A stretch of 64,000 nt of DNA from the NCBI GenBank assembly GCA_964593555.1, contig CAZQIC010000001.1:1-64000 (forward strand). Reading direction: 5' to 3'. Of the stretch, positions 45,801 through 51,679 are shown piece by piece; within the stretch, counting starts at the first letter, position 1, and the number at the start of each line of letters is the position of its first letter. A program made the position numbers and the translations under genes. This DNA comes from CAZQIC01 sp964593555 (GTDB taxonomy: Bacteria; Bacteroidota; Bacteroidia; JAFLBG01). The notes beneath the pieces are model-generated. The model was not told where the DNA came from. It did not search any database and saw only the letters and a list, made by a program, of their open reading frames with translations.

Positions 45801-46533
45801 AAGTTTTTCAAATACAACTGCAAATGCAAATCAGCTGGCCTGGGCTTTTGGTGATGGAGGTGTTTCTACTCAAACTCCTAACGTACCACACTGTTACGAT
45901 TCAACAGGTGTGTACACAGTTACCCTTGTTGTTACCGATATGAATGGCTGTACTGGAGCTTTAATTAAGAATAATTATATCACTGTTTATCCTGAACCTA
46001 TTGCGAAATTCATTGCATCGCCTCAGGAAACAAGTATCCTGGCTCCAAGCGTTCAGTTTACTGAGCAATGTCAAAATACAACTGCCTGGGCATGGTGTTT
46101 TGGCGACAATTTGCTTTCAACAAGCTCTGACCAGAATCCTAAGTTTGATTATAATTCTCCGGGTACATATAAAGTACAGCTAGTTGCAACAAACGATTAT
46201 GGATGTACACCGGATACTGCATGGTTAGAGATTATTGTGAAAGAAGATTACGTGTTATATGTGCCGAATACATTTACTCCAAATGGGGATGAACTGAACG
46301 ATATTTTCAGGCCAGTTGGAATGGGTATTGATATACAAACATTCGAGATGTGGATATTTGACAGGTGGGGCGATATGATATTTAAAACAAATAATATTGA
46401 TAAGGGTTGGAATGGACATGCAAAAGATGGTAATTATATAGCGCAGCAGGATACTTATGTTTGGAAAATAAGGATCGTAGACTTCATGGGAAATAATCAC
46501 GCGCTCGTTGGTCATATTAATCTTATAAGGTAA
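39889..46533 (+). CDS. Giant SprB-repeat adhesin with T9SS type B sorting domain
   Basis: 2214 residues from a GTG start; the overlapping ATG at 39887 runs into a stop at once. A long signal peptide ends near THAQ (about 41). Residues of about 45-410 are a propeller-like domain (ANYWYFGTNAGIQFNGG) shared with the protein at 3849. A PKD domain follows (about 410-480), an Ig-like domain, then 16 SprB repeats (about 561-1800; VSCFGGNNG ... VTVTDxNGCT ... ITQP), two Ig-like and two PKD domains, and the gliding-motility-associated C-terminus (NTFTPNGDELNDIF ... IFDRWGDMIF). SprB in F. johnsoniae is a moving surface adhesin; this may be a smaller relative. No SprF/PorP partner adjoins. A near-consensus -7 box (TATATTTA) lies at 39851-39858. 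Confidence 0.9.
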   Translation: MKFKLRSIQVFPGCLPTLKGFTRFFCVLFSLISFVTTTHAQLGKEANYWYFGTNAGIQFNGGPGPAAAVTNGAMIVSKGCSSISDNTGSLLFYTDGRTVWNRSHVVMGNGTGLSAGNSGSSTQGALIVKQPGNNPFYYIFTTDEQGGGAGLRYSVVDMSLNATMGGVILASRNTLLYTPTTEKLTAVKHCNGKDVWILTHESNTNTFKNYLLTSAGLNPVVNSSVGTSLNVGSSYAGQMKVSPTGAKVAFTTYANSVSVLELLDFNNVTGVVTSPLSTTNHSTIGSAGFGVEFSPNGQYLYVSDVINKKIYQYIVCSANNAAFAASKALVGTSANPICSMQLGPDKKIYCARANGFVTWLGVINSPNLAGALANYVDNGVSLSGKVCQQGLPGFVQSFFRDTFPIFTNVNNCLAVNFTSPPSNCANPINAWAWNFGETSSGSANTSTQPNPSHTYTLPGNYTVRLILNCVDTLLKTITVTPCPLTVTSNNSAVCPGICASVSALVSAGAPGYTYTWNPNIGNGAGPYNVCPTQTTIYTVTVTDLSGATAVSSSTVTVHPATIPNAAKTDITCNGSANGTASVAPGGGTPAYRYLWSTSSTNASISNLTPATYTITITDANNCTARTTVAITQPVAIAVPINVVNISCNGGTNGTATANPTGGTGTYSFLWSNNSQSTQTATGLTSGLWTVTVTDANGCKATGNANITQPATAVTATLTPTNVSCFNGTNGVATAVGGGGTPGYTYSWAVINNTNASVTGLSSGGFSVTVTDSRGCTFVGSLNITQPATAVTGTVSVVNNVSCFNGNNGKASVIGGGGTPGYTYAWSNGPATTTNSNLQSGLYTATVTDSKGCTFSAGVNITQPATSVSATVTVVNNVSCKNGNNGVLTVNAGGGSGGFTYLWSQAGATAQSISNLVANTYSVTVTDINGCTMVASATVTEPNALVANSNIAQHVSCYGGNNGSASIVVNGGVQPFTYAWTTIASTSSSVTTLASGSYTITVTDNNGCTTNAVAVITQPAAPLTSTVNVVNNVLCFGGNSGRANVVAGGGTVAYVYSWSNGQQVVTATGLSAGIVYTATVTDSKGCVSTSTTSVTQPAAALTATATVTASVTCFGGNNGSVTVAVNGGAGAYSYLWTPSGKTTQSVAGIAANTFSVLVTDINGCTAASSATINQPGVSVTCTVTVVSNVLCKGGTSGKANVAASGGAGLSYGYLWSNNQTTTTATGLSNGTYSVVVTDGNGCTSFGNANITEPLVLATNPVVNNHVSCFGGNNGSTTVNVNGGTQPYTYSWAGTTATTSSRTNLTAGSYTATVTDFNGCTSASVVSITQPIAPLTSTISVINNVSCFGGNNGSAKVAASGGTLAYTYSWSNAQAANNTTGLSAGIVYTATITDSKGCVSTSTASVTQPAVALTATASVTGTVSCFGGNNGSTTVAVNGGTSVYTYSWIPSNQITQNATGLSAGSCSIIVTDANGCTATDVVNIAQPATAVSLTITVTANVSCNGGSNGAMSANASGGNPGYTYVWWNNQSGAAINGLPSGPYTATVVDANGCTSPSNANITQPALLTSSVTINKNVSCFGGNDGAGTISAAGGTTPYNYTWKIGAGTVNQQSATNLTAGVYNTTVTDALGCVSSATVSITEPIAPLSGTVSVINNVSCFGGNNGSAKIVAGGGTQAYTYSWSNTQNVNTATGLSNGPYTVTVTDANGCTYTDNVNITEPATAVSITVTAVSDVSCNGGNDGSAQLNAAGGTGAFTYSWSTTVVNTNTNVTGLTAGSYSATVTDANGCTAIGNINITEPPPITVNISLDTTICIGGTATLTTGVGGGKAPYNYLWSTTEAASSITASPAITTTYSVLVTDANNCTSIATVSVIVSDPVLVVVSGTPGSVCVGQTSLLSATASGGIGVNNYTWNNYAAVLTNTMSVSPANTTVYTVSVSNTCGVASATVEIAVNQLPAVTYSVDDPDGCPQHCVSFSNTTANANQLAWAFGDGGVSTQTPNVPHCYDSTGVYTVTLVVTDMNGCTGALIKNNYITVYPEPIAKFIASPQETSILAPSVQFTEQCQNTTAWAWCFGDNLLSTSSDQNPKFDYNSPGTYKVQLVATNDYGCTPDTAWLEIIVKEDYVLYVPNTFTPNGDELNDIFRPVGMGIDIQTFEMWIFDRWGDMIFKTNNIDKGWNGHAKDGNYIAQQDTYVWKIRIVDFMGNNHALVGHINLIR
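41572..45290 (+). repeat. 16 tandem SprB repeats with a four-repeat superperiod
   Basis: Each repeat is about 77 codons, marked by VSCFGGNNG-type starts and ITQP-type ends. The cysteine codon of the repeats following an asparagine/histidine-type linker lies at 42754, 43687 and 44617: intervals of 933 and 930 bases, or four repeats each. Repeats 6-9 and 10-13 match one another in order. Confidence 0.85.
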
Positions 46534-46558
46534 GCGTGTAATTTTTTGAAAAATCATG

Positions 46559-46566
46559 TAGGTTTG
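46559..46566 (+). promoter_or_regulatory. -7 box touching the start of the acyltransferase gene
   Basis: TAGGTTTG is a perfect TAnnTTTG but ends only 4 bp before the ATG at 46571, so any transcript would begin at or near the start codon. Confidence 0.45.
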
Positions 46567-46570
46567 TTCT

Positions 46571-47428
46571 ATGTCTTCGCCAAAATCCGATGTAAAACAA
46601 ATTGATCTCGGGAAAATTATTCAAAGTAAAAATCCGGGTCTTTATAAATGGCTTCCCCGTCCTCTTTTAAATTACATCAAAAGGATCATTCATGAAAAGG
46701 AGATCAATGAGTTTCTCTCATTGTATGGCAATACCACAGGGCTGGATTTTTGCAATAATATTCTAAGTCACTTTCAAATCAAGGTTGAGGTTGTTGGCGG
46801 AGAAAATATTCCGGCTGCAGGTGGTTTTATTATCCCATCTAACCACCCGCTTGGAGGATTGGATGCAATTGCATTGATGAGTGTTATTGGGAAGACAAGA
46901 ACAGATATGAAGTTCCTGGTGAATGATATTTTAATGAATCTTGAAAATCTAAGTTCACTATTTATTCCTGTAAACAAGCATGGAAAAAATTCTGTTGACA
47001 ACCTCGAAAGGATAGAGCAAACCTATTCCTCCAATAAGGCATTGTTGATATTTCCGGCAGGGCTTGTTTCGCGAAAACAATCAGGTGTGATTAAAGACCT
47101 GGAATGGAAAAAAAGTTTTATTTCCAGGGCGAAGAAGCATCAGAAAAATATTATTCCCGTTTATATTGATGGAAAAAACTCTCCTTTTTTTTATAGGCTG
47201 TCTTCCTTCAGAAAAAAAGTAGGCATTAAGGCTAATATTGAAATGTTTTATTTGGTGGATGAATTATACAAGCAAAGGAACGGATCTATTAAAATAATTA
47301 TTGGCGCTCCCGTTTCTTATGCTATTTTTGACAAAACGAGATCTGATAGGGATTGGGCCGAAAAAGTAAAAGAACACGTTTATGCATTGGGTAATAATGA
47401 AACTTCATTGCCACTAAAAACGTTATAA
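46571..47428 (+). CDS. glsA: PlsC-like acyltransferase, probably aminolipid O-acyltransferase
   Basis: 285 residues. The catalytic motif is NHPLGGLD (91-98); histidine and aspartate are separated by five residues rather than the usual four, as I recall for this aminolipid branch. FPAGLVSRKQSG is the later phosphate-binding motif. No clear membrane segment; probably a peripheral inner-membrane enzyme. It lies 10 bp before a GNAT-type N-acyltransferase. In Bacteroides thetaiotaomicron the pair GlsA/GlsB makes glycine lipids, with this type adding the second acyl chain. The amino acid used here (glycine, ornithine or other) cannot be told. Confidence 0.75.
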   Translation: MSSPKSDVKQIDLGKIIQSKNPGLYKWLPRPLLNYIKRIIHEKEINEFLSLYGNTTGLDFCNNILSHFQIKVEVVGGENIPAAGGFIIPSNHPLGGLDAIALMSVIGKTRTDMKFLVNDILMNLENLSSLFIPVNKHGKNSVDNLERIEQTYSSNKALLIFPAGLVSRKQSGVIKDLEWKKSFISRAKKHQKNIIPVYIDGKNSPFFYRLSSFRKKVGIKANIEMFYLVDELYKQRNGSIKIIIGAPVSYAIFDKTRSDRDWAEKVKEHVYALGNNETSLPLKTL

Positions 47429-47438
47429 GGGTACGTGT

Positions 47439-48380
47439 ATGCAAAAAATCATTGAGCCTATAGATAAGCAGTTGCTCCTGAGCGAACTTAATAAGGATAC
47501 GTTTGTTCGAAAAGCAAATAATGGAGATAATGAGATATACATCATTACCCAGCACGATTCTCCCAATGTAATGAAAGAGATTGGAAGGTTACGTGAAGTT
47601 ACTTTTCGTGATGCTGGCGGAGGAACAGGAGAAGAAACAGATATTGATTCTTTTGATACCAATGAATCTCCTTACAAGCAATTAGTGGTTTGGAACCCTG
47701 AAGACAAAGAAATTGTTGGCGGCTACAGGTTCATAAAATGTATTGAGGCAATTGATAAAAATGGAGAAATACATTTAGCGACTACGGAATTGTTTCACTT
47801 CACTGAAAAATTTATCAAAGAATATCTTCCTTATACAATTGAATTGGGCCGTTCATTTGTTCAGCCAAAATACCAGCCAAGTGGTACCAACAGAAAAGGA
47901 CTATTTTCATTGGATAATCTTTGGGATGGACTGGGAGCGCTTATTGTGGATAACCCGGATATGAAATATTATTTCGGAAAAGTTACCATGTATAACAGCT
48001 TCAATGCTGAAGCCAGGGACATGATATTGTATTTTATGAAATATTATTTTCCTGACAATGAAAAATTGGTTTATCCGCATAAGTCTTTAGGATACAAGAC
48101 AAATAAAGTAGAAACTTTCGAGCCGCTTTTTAAAGGACTTTCGTATAAGGACGGCCACAAAGAATTGAATCAACATGTGAGAGCTTTAGGAGAAAATATT
48201 CCGCCGCTTGTAAATACTTACATGAATATTTCTGCGACCATGAAAACCTTTGGAACATCGGCCAATACTCATTTTGGCGACGTTGAAGAAACAGGAATAT
48301 TGGTAACCATAAATGATATTTACGATACAAAAAAGGAGCGTCATATAAACTCATATCATAAAGGCATTGGAAAAGATTAA
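47439..48380 (+). CDS. glsB: GNAT-fold N-acyltransferase, probably for aminolipids
   Basis: A 313-residue OlsB/GlsB-type acyltransferase that should transfer a 3-hydroxyacyl chain to an amino acid as first step of glycine or ornithine lipid synthesis. Recognised by VMKEIGRLREVTFRDAGGGT, DIDSFDTNESPYKQLVVWNP and the ELGRSFVQPKYQ motif. The C-terminal part (SYKDGHKELNQHVRALGENIPPL) matches the family. Operon with the O-acyltransferase upstream (10 bp) and engB downstream (4 bp). Confidence 0.82.
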   Translation: MQKIIEPIDKQLLLSELNKDTFVRKANNGDNEIYIITQHDSPNVMKEIGRLREVTFRDAGGGTGEETDIDSFDTNESPYKQLVVWNPEDKEIVGGYRFIKCIEAIDKNGEIHLATTELFHFTEKFIKEYLPYTIELGRSFVQPKYQPSGTNRKGLFSLDNLWDGLGALIVDNPDMKYYFGKVTMYNSFNAEARDMILYFMKYYFPDNEKLVYPHKSLGYKTNKVETFEPLFKGLSYKDGHKELNQHVRALGENIPPLVNTYMNISATMKTFGTSANTHFGDVEETGILVTINDIYDTKKERHINSYHKGIGKD

Positions 48381-48384
48381 AGGA

Positions 48385-48996
48385 ATGATAATAACTGACG
48401 CTCAGTTTATCTCGAGCTTTCCCGATTATAAGCAATGTCCCAAACCGGTAATTCCCGAGTATGCTTTTATCGGTCGTTCCAATGTTGGCAAGTCATCATT
48501 ACTGAATATGCTTACGGACAGAAAAAAGCTGGCGAAAGTTTCTTCTACCCCCGGAAAAACACAAACTATAAATCACTTTAAGATCAACAAATCTTTTTTT
48601 ATAACCGATCTTCCTGGTTATGGTTATGCTAAAGTTTCAAAAACAAGCCGGGAATTATTCAGTGGCATGATCGCTGATTATTTGTTGCATCGCGAAAATT
48701 TGATGTGTGTATTTGTATTGATAGATTCGCGTTTGCCATTGCAGCAGGTTGATGATGAATTTATGAAGTGGCTGGGCGAAAAAGAAATTCCTTTTGCAAT
48801 TGTATTTACAAAGATCGATAAGCTTTCCACCGGGCAAATACAAAAGAATTATGAAACGTTCGAAAGGCAAATGTTAAAGTGGTGGGAAGTAATGCCGCAT
48901 GTGTTTTTTACTTCAGCAGAAAAAAAGAGCGGGGGAGATGAGATCATTGGTTATATGCAGGAGAATAATGCTGCGTTTGTATTGCCTCCGAAATAG
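48385..48996 (+). CDS. engB: Ribosome biogenesis GTPase EngB/YsxC
   Basis: 203 residues from the ATG at 48385, 4 bp after the upstream stop; an earlier TTG at 48367 would overlap that gene. EngB is a GTPase acting in late 50S subunit assembly. G1 is GRSNVGKSSLLN, G2 around STPGKTQTINHF, G3 DLPGYGYAKV, G4 TKIDKL and G5 TSAEKKSG. All motifs intact. Confidence 0.95.
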   Translation: MIITDAQFISSFPDYKQCPKPVIPEYAFIGRSNVGKSSLLNMLTDRKKLAKVSSTPGKTQTINHFKINKSFFITDLPGYGYAKVSKTSRELFSGMIADYLLHRENLMCVFVLIDSRLPLQQVDDEFMKWLGEKEIPFAIVFTKIDKLSTGQIQKNYETFERQMLKWWEVMPHVFFTSAEKKSGGDEIIGYMQENNAAFVLPPK

Positions 48997-49000
48997 TGCT

Positions 49001-49019
49001 CCCTCCCTATTGGGGAGGG
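49001..49019. repeat. G/C-rich hairpin between convergent engB and peptidase genes
   Basis: CCCTCCC (49001-49007) pairs with GGGAGGG (49013-49019) across a 5-base loop, followed by CAGGGTGGGGCCC. It can serve as a terminator for both genes. It resembles a class of G-rich intergenic repeat I associate with Bacteroidota assemblies. Confidence 0.6.
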
Positions 49020-49033
49020 CAGGGTGGGGCCCT

Positions 49034-50446
49034 TTATTTCTTTTCCCCCTCCATTAACAACTGTATAAAAGTGCTATAGGTGTTTATTCCTCTATTGAGA
49101 TTTTTAACGGTTAATTTTTCATTAGCGCCATGCACCGATTCCAGTGATTCTTTATCGAGTTCTATAGGCATTATTCCAAAAGCGGGTATACCATGACTTC
49201 TGAAATAATCATTATCTGTTGATGCCGGGAAAAGTGTTGGTATCACTACGGCTCCGGGGAAATTTTGTTTTAAGGCTGTTTCCATTAAGTGATAATAAGC
49301 ATTGATCTCCGATGGTTTTGCATCAGGTGATTCATCCAATATTTCAACCTGTATTTTTGGGTTGATCAGTTTAAAGAAAACATTTTTTAAAAAATATTTT
49401 GTGTTCACCGCAGGAAGCAGTCTGCAATCGTAATAAGCAGCTACCTGGCAGGCAATTTTATTCGGCGGACAATACGGATTTTGAATACTGGTCAGTTGAA
49501 TAGTGTTTGTTACCGTTGCAAGTAACAATGGGTCCCTGTTTAAAATGCCTCTTCTGAATGGCCTGAACAAAATCCAGTTGATGTGCTTCAATACAAAGCC
49601 CTGAAATCCTCCATTTGCTTCGCCCACTTTTTTAAACATTCGTCTCGAAGTTTTGCTGAAATTAATTTCTGGTTTTCGCTGCTCAAAACGTGAAACAGCC
49701 TTGAACATAATTTTGTTTGCGTTTTTATTGGAAGGTACTGATGCATGGCCTTGTGAATCCATTTTTAAATGAAGCATTAACCAAAGATTTTTTTTCTCTG
49801 CAACCGACATAAAAAACACAAGCTTATCGGGTTTAGAGGGCAACACGTTTTTTAAACCAACCCCGCCTTCGCCAAATACGGTAGCGGGATTTAATTCTTC
49901 CAGAAATTTATCCGTGATCACTTTCCCGCCCATTTTACTTCCCGATTCTTCCCCTGCTAAAAATAAAACGGTAATATTATAAGGTAGATCCTTTGTTCGA
50001 GATTCTTCCAACATACTTTTTGCAGCGAACAATTGCATAACTGCTATTCCTTTCATATCAATCGCGCCTCTTCCCCAAATGGTATCTTTATCTAGAATTC
50101 CGGCAAAGGGACTTTTACGCCATAAGGATGAGTCATCTGCCTGAACTACATCCGTGTGGTTAATAAAAAGAATGTTTGGTTTACGCTGCGAAAGAGGGTA
50201 GAGCGATACAGCAAAATTAAAGGAACTGTCTCTGTCGGTAAATACACGGGTGTAAAATCCCATCTGTTTTGACTCGTTCAATAAAAATTCCCCGATTTTC
50301 TTTTCGTTACCTGAAACAGACAGCATACGTATCATTTCGCAAAGCAGCTGAGTAGGACTTTTTGTTGCAACAGTATCATTGCCTGTTCTTGCAATGCAGA
50401 ACAAGGGAGCAAAGATGACCGGGAGTATATATATAAAGCGTTGCAT
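49034..50446 (-). CDS. Exported M20-family metallopeptidase
   Basis: 470 residues with a signal peptide (FIYILPVIFAPLFCIA). The two-zinc site is intact: HTDVVQ with its histidine and the following aspartate, GRGAIDMKG with the bridging aspartate, and GEESGSKMGG with the general-base glutamates. The later GHASVPSNKN and the C-terminal HGIPAFGIMP are M20 motifs. Likely a periplasmic carboxypeptidase or aminoacylase; the substrate is unknown. A -7-like box, TACCTTTA at 50452-50459, ends just 5 bp from the ATG. Confidence 0.87.
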   Translation of the reverse strand: MQRFIYILPVIFAPLFCIARTGNDTVATKSPTQLLCEMIRMLSVSGNEKKIGEFLLNESKQMGFYTRVFTDRDSSFNFAVSLYPLSQRKPNILFINHTDVVQADDSSLWRKSPFAGILDKDTIWGRGAIDMKGIAVMQLFAAKSMLEESRTKDLPYNITVLFLAGEESGSKMGGKVITDKFLEELNPATVFGEGGVGLKNVLPSKPDKLVFFMSVAEKKNLWLMLHLKMDSQGHASVPSNKNANKIMFKAVSRFEQRKPEINFSKTSRRMFKKVGEANGGFQGFVLKHINWILFRPFRRGILNRDPLLLATVTNTIQLTSIQNPYCPPNKIACQVAAYYDCRLLPAVNTKYFLKNVFFKLINPKIQVEILDESPDAKPSEINAYYHLMETALKQNFPGAVVIPTLFPASTDNDYFRSHGIPAFGIMPIELDKESLESVHGANEKLTVKNLNRGINTYSTFIQLLMEGEKK

Positions 50447-50480
50447 TATAATAAAGGTACGAATAAGGGATTCTAAAGTA

Positions 50481-50837
50481 TTAATACCCTATCCAGAAAG
50501 CTAATAAAGTAAAAGTGATACTTATAATACTGGTGATCGCAAAACCTCTTTGCAATTCAGGGTCCTTTCGGATCTTCGCAATAATGAGCCCGGCGATAGA
50601 AACTAAATTTATGACAACAAAAAAAATCATCAACCCAAGAGCGATATAATATAGATCAATCAAAAAATCAAAATTAATATCAGTTTCTGAAACAGGACCG
50701 TTTGGGATTTTTGAAATACGATAAGCATTGTTGCGCTGTTCAATTACATGGCGCACTATTTCTTGTTGAATAAAAAATGCCACGATCGATAGGGAGCAAA
50801 AGTAAATTACTACTTTATACTTTTTGGCAATGGCCAT
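50481..50837 (-). CDS. Small membrane protein of unknown function
   Basis: 118 residues with three likely membrane segments (about 10-28, 55-85 and 98-117) and short loops (KIRKDPELQRG). No family is recognised. It may be in one transcript with the M20 peptidase gene, 34 bp away. Confidence 0.6.
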   Translation of the reverse strand: MAIAKKYKVVIYFCSLSIVAFFIQQEIVRHVIEQRNNAYRISKIPNGPVSETDINFDFLIDLYYIALGLMIFFVVINLVSIAGLIIAKIRKDPELQRGFAITSIISITFTLLAFWIGY

Positions 50838-50898
50838 TATTAAAAGGGATATTAAAACTTAACGAAGAACCAATAAATAAATTGCGCTCTCACTGCTG

Positions 50899-50918
50899 AC
50901 TTCCAACTTCTAACTTCC
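50899..50918. repeat. Short-period repeat before the SPOR-domain gene end
   Basis: Units CTTCC, AACTTCT and AACTTCC recur at 7-base spacing just after the stop of the SPOR-domain gene. It resembles the short-period elements at 28601 and 58383. Confidence 0.4.
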
Positions 50919-50920
50919 GG

Positions 50921-51334
50921 CTACTCCAACCTCATCATCTCTATTTTGTCTTCCACCACAAACGATGCAGGAAATGCACTTTTGATCTGTTTTAAAAATT
51001 TTTGCGCTTCAAGTTTTGTTTTAAAATCGCCAACACGAATTTTAAAGTTAGGCTGTTCATATATATAGTATGCAGGCATATCGCCATGTGCATTCATAAA
51101 ATCGGCCTTTATTTTTTTTGCTTCCTGGCTGTCACCTCCAAAATGGATCTGTACTCTGTAGCCCGAGATTTTGCCATCTGTCTTTTTGTTTATCTCTATC
51201 TTTTTATTCAGAAGAGCGTCGATACGTGTATCCTGAACAACAATTACCTTTCCGGTGTCAGCAACAATAGCATTCCCATTAACTATAAAGCAAAAGGGAC
51301 AAACGAGAAGTATTATCAGACTTGTTATTTTCAT
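50921..51334 (-). CDS. SPOR-domain envelope protein
   Basis: 137 residues with a signal peptide (SLIILLVCPFCFIVNG). The C-terminal SPOR domain (about 56-132: ISGYRVQIHFGGDSQEAKKI ... FKIRVGDFKTKLEAQKFL) binds glycan strands stripped of peptide side chains, typical at division sites. No other domain is present. Its function may be in division or cell wall remodelling. It has its own promoter box. Confidence 0.85.
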   Translation of the reverse strand: MKITSLIILLVCPFCFIVNGNAIVADTGKVIVVQDTRIDALLNKKIEINKKTDGKISGYRVQIHFGGDSQEAKKIKADFMNAHGDMPAYYIYEQPNFKIRVGDFKTKLEAQKFLKQIKSAFPASFVVEDKIEMMRLE

Positions 51335-51347
51335 TTTATTTATGGTA

Positions 51348-51355
51348 CAAAACTA
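51348..51355 (-). promoter_or_regulatory. -7 box of the SPOR-domain gene
   Basis: TAGTTTTG on the minus strand matches TAnnTTTG, 13 bp before the ATG at 51334. Confidence 0.5.
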
Positions 51356-51384
51356 ATTTTAATTACTACGAAATGCGAATTTTT

Positions 51385-51427
51385 ACGAATATTACGAATT
51401 CAATTTTCCTTAATTCATAATATTCGT
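51385..51427. repeat. ACGAAT-rich long hairpin upstream of the act operon
   Basis: Arms of 16 bases (51385-51400 and 51412-51427) pair with a single C-A mismatch around an 11-base loop. The arms are built of ACGAAT units, and further copies (GCGAAT, ATTCGT) flank them. The 345-bp gap 51335-51679 otherwise holds only the two promoter boxes. Confidence 0.65.
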
Positions 51428-51599
51428 ATTTATTCGTTATTCGTAAAATGGTTCGATAAATGAATAATTTCCTTAGATATGTCTCAGCAAATTTTAGCCC
51501 AAAAATTAGTAACAGGTTATTAACACCTCAAGAGTTATTTAGAATGAATATAAATTACATTTTATTTAACTTTTTTTAACATCCGAATAAGGTTTCTTA

Positions 51600-51607
51600 T
51601 AATTTTG
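51600..51607 (+). promoter_or_regulatory. -7 promoter box of the act-cox operon
   Basis: TAATTTTG is a perfect TAnnTTTG, 72 bp before the chosen actA ATG, giving a leader of roughly 65 bases. It overlaps a TTG at 51605 that could otherwise be taken as a start. Confidence 0.6.
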
Positions 51608-51679
51608 TCGATTAAGAAACAAGGATTTAGATTGAAAATCAAACTTTTCCTTGCCCTTAATAAAAAAGTAGACATCCGT

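Noticed and set aside
39889..46533. The SprB-repeat DNA as a CRISPR or satellite array
   Set aside because: The repeat is coding throughout, about 230 bp per unit, with diverged units and no spacers.
48367..48384. TTG start for engB giving six more residues
   Set aside because: It would overlap the upstream gene; the ATG at 48385, 4 bp after that gene's stop, is better.
51460..51579. 39-codon frame just upstream of the act promoter
   Set aside because: It has no promoter or protein-like features and ends in a run of T; it is likely chance in AT-rich DNA.
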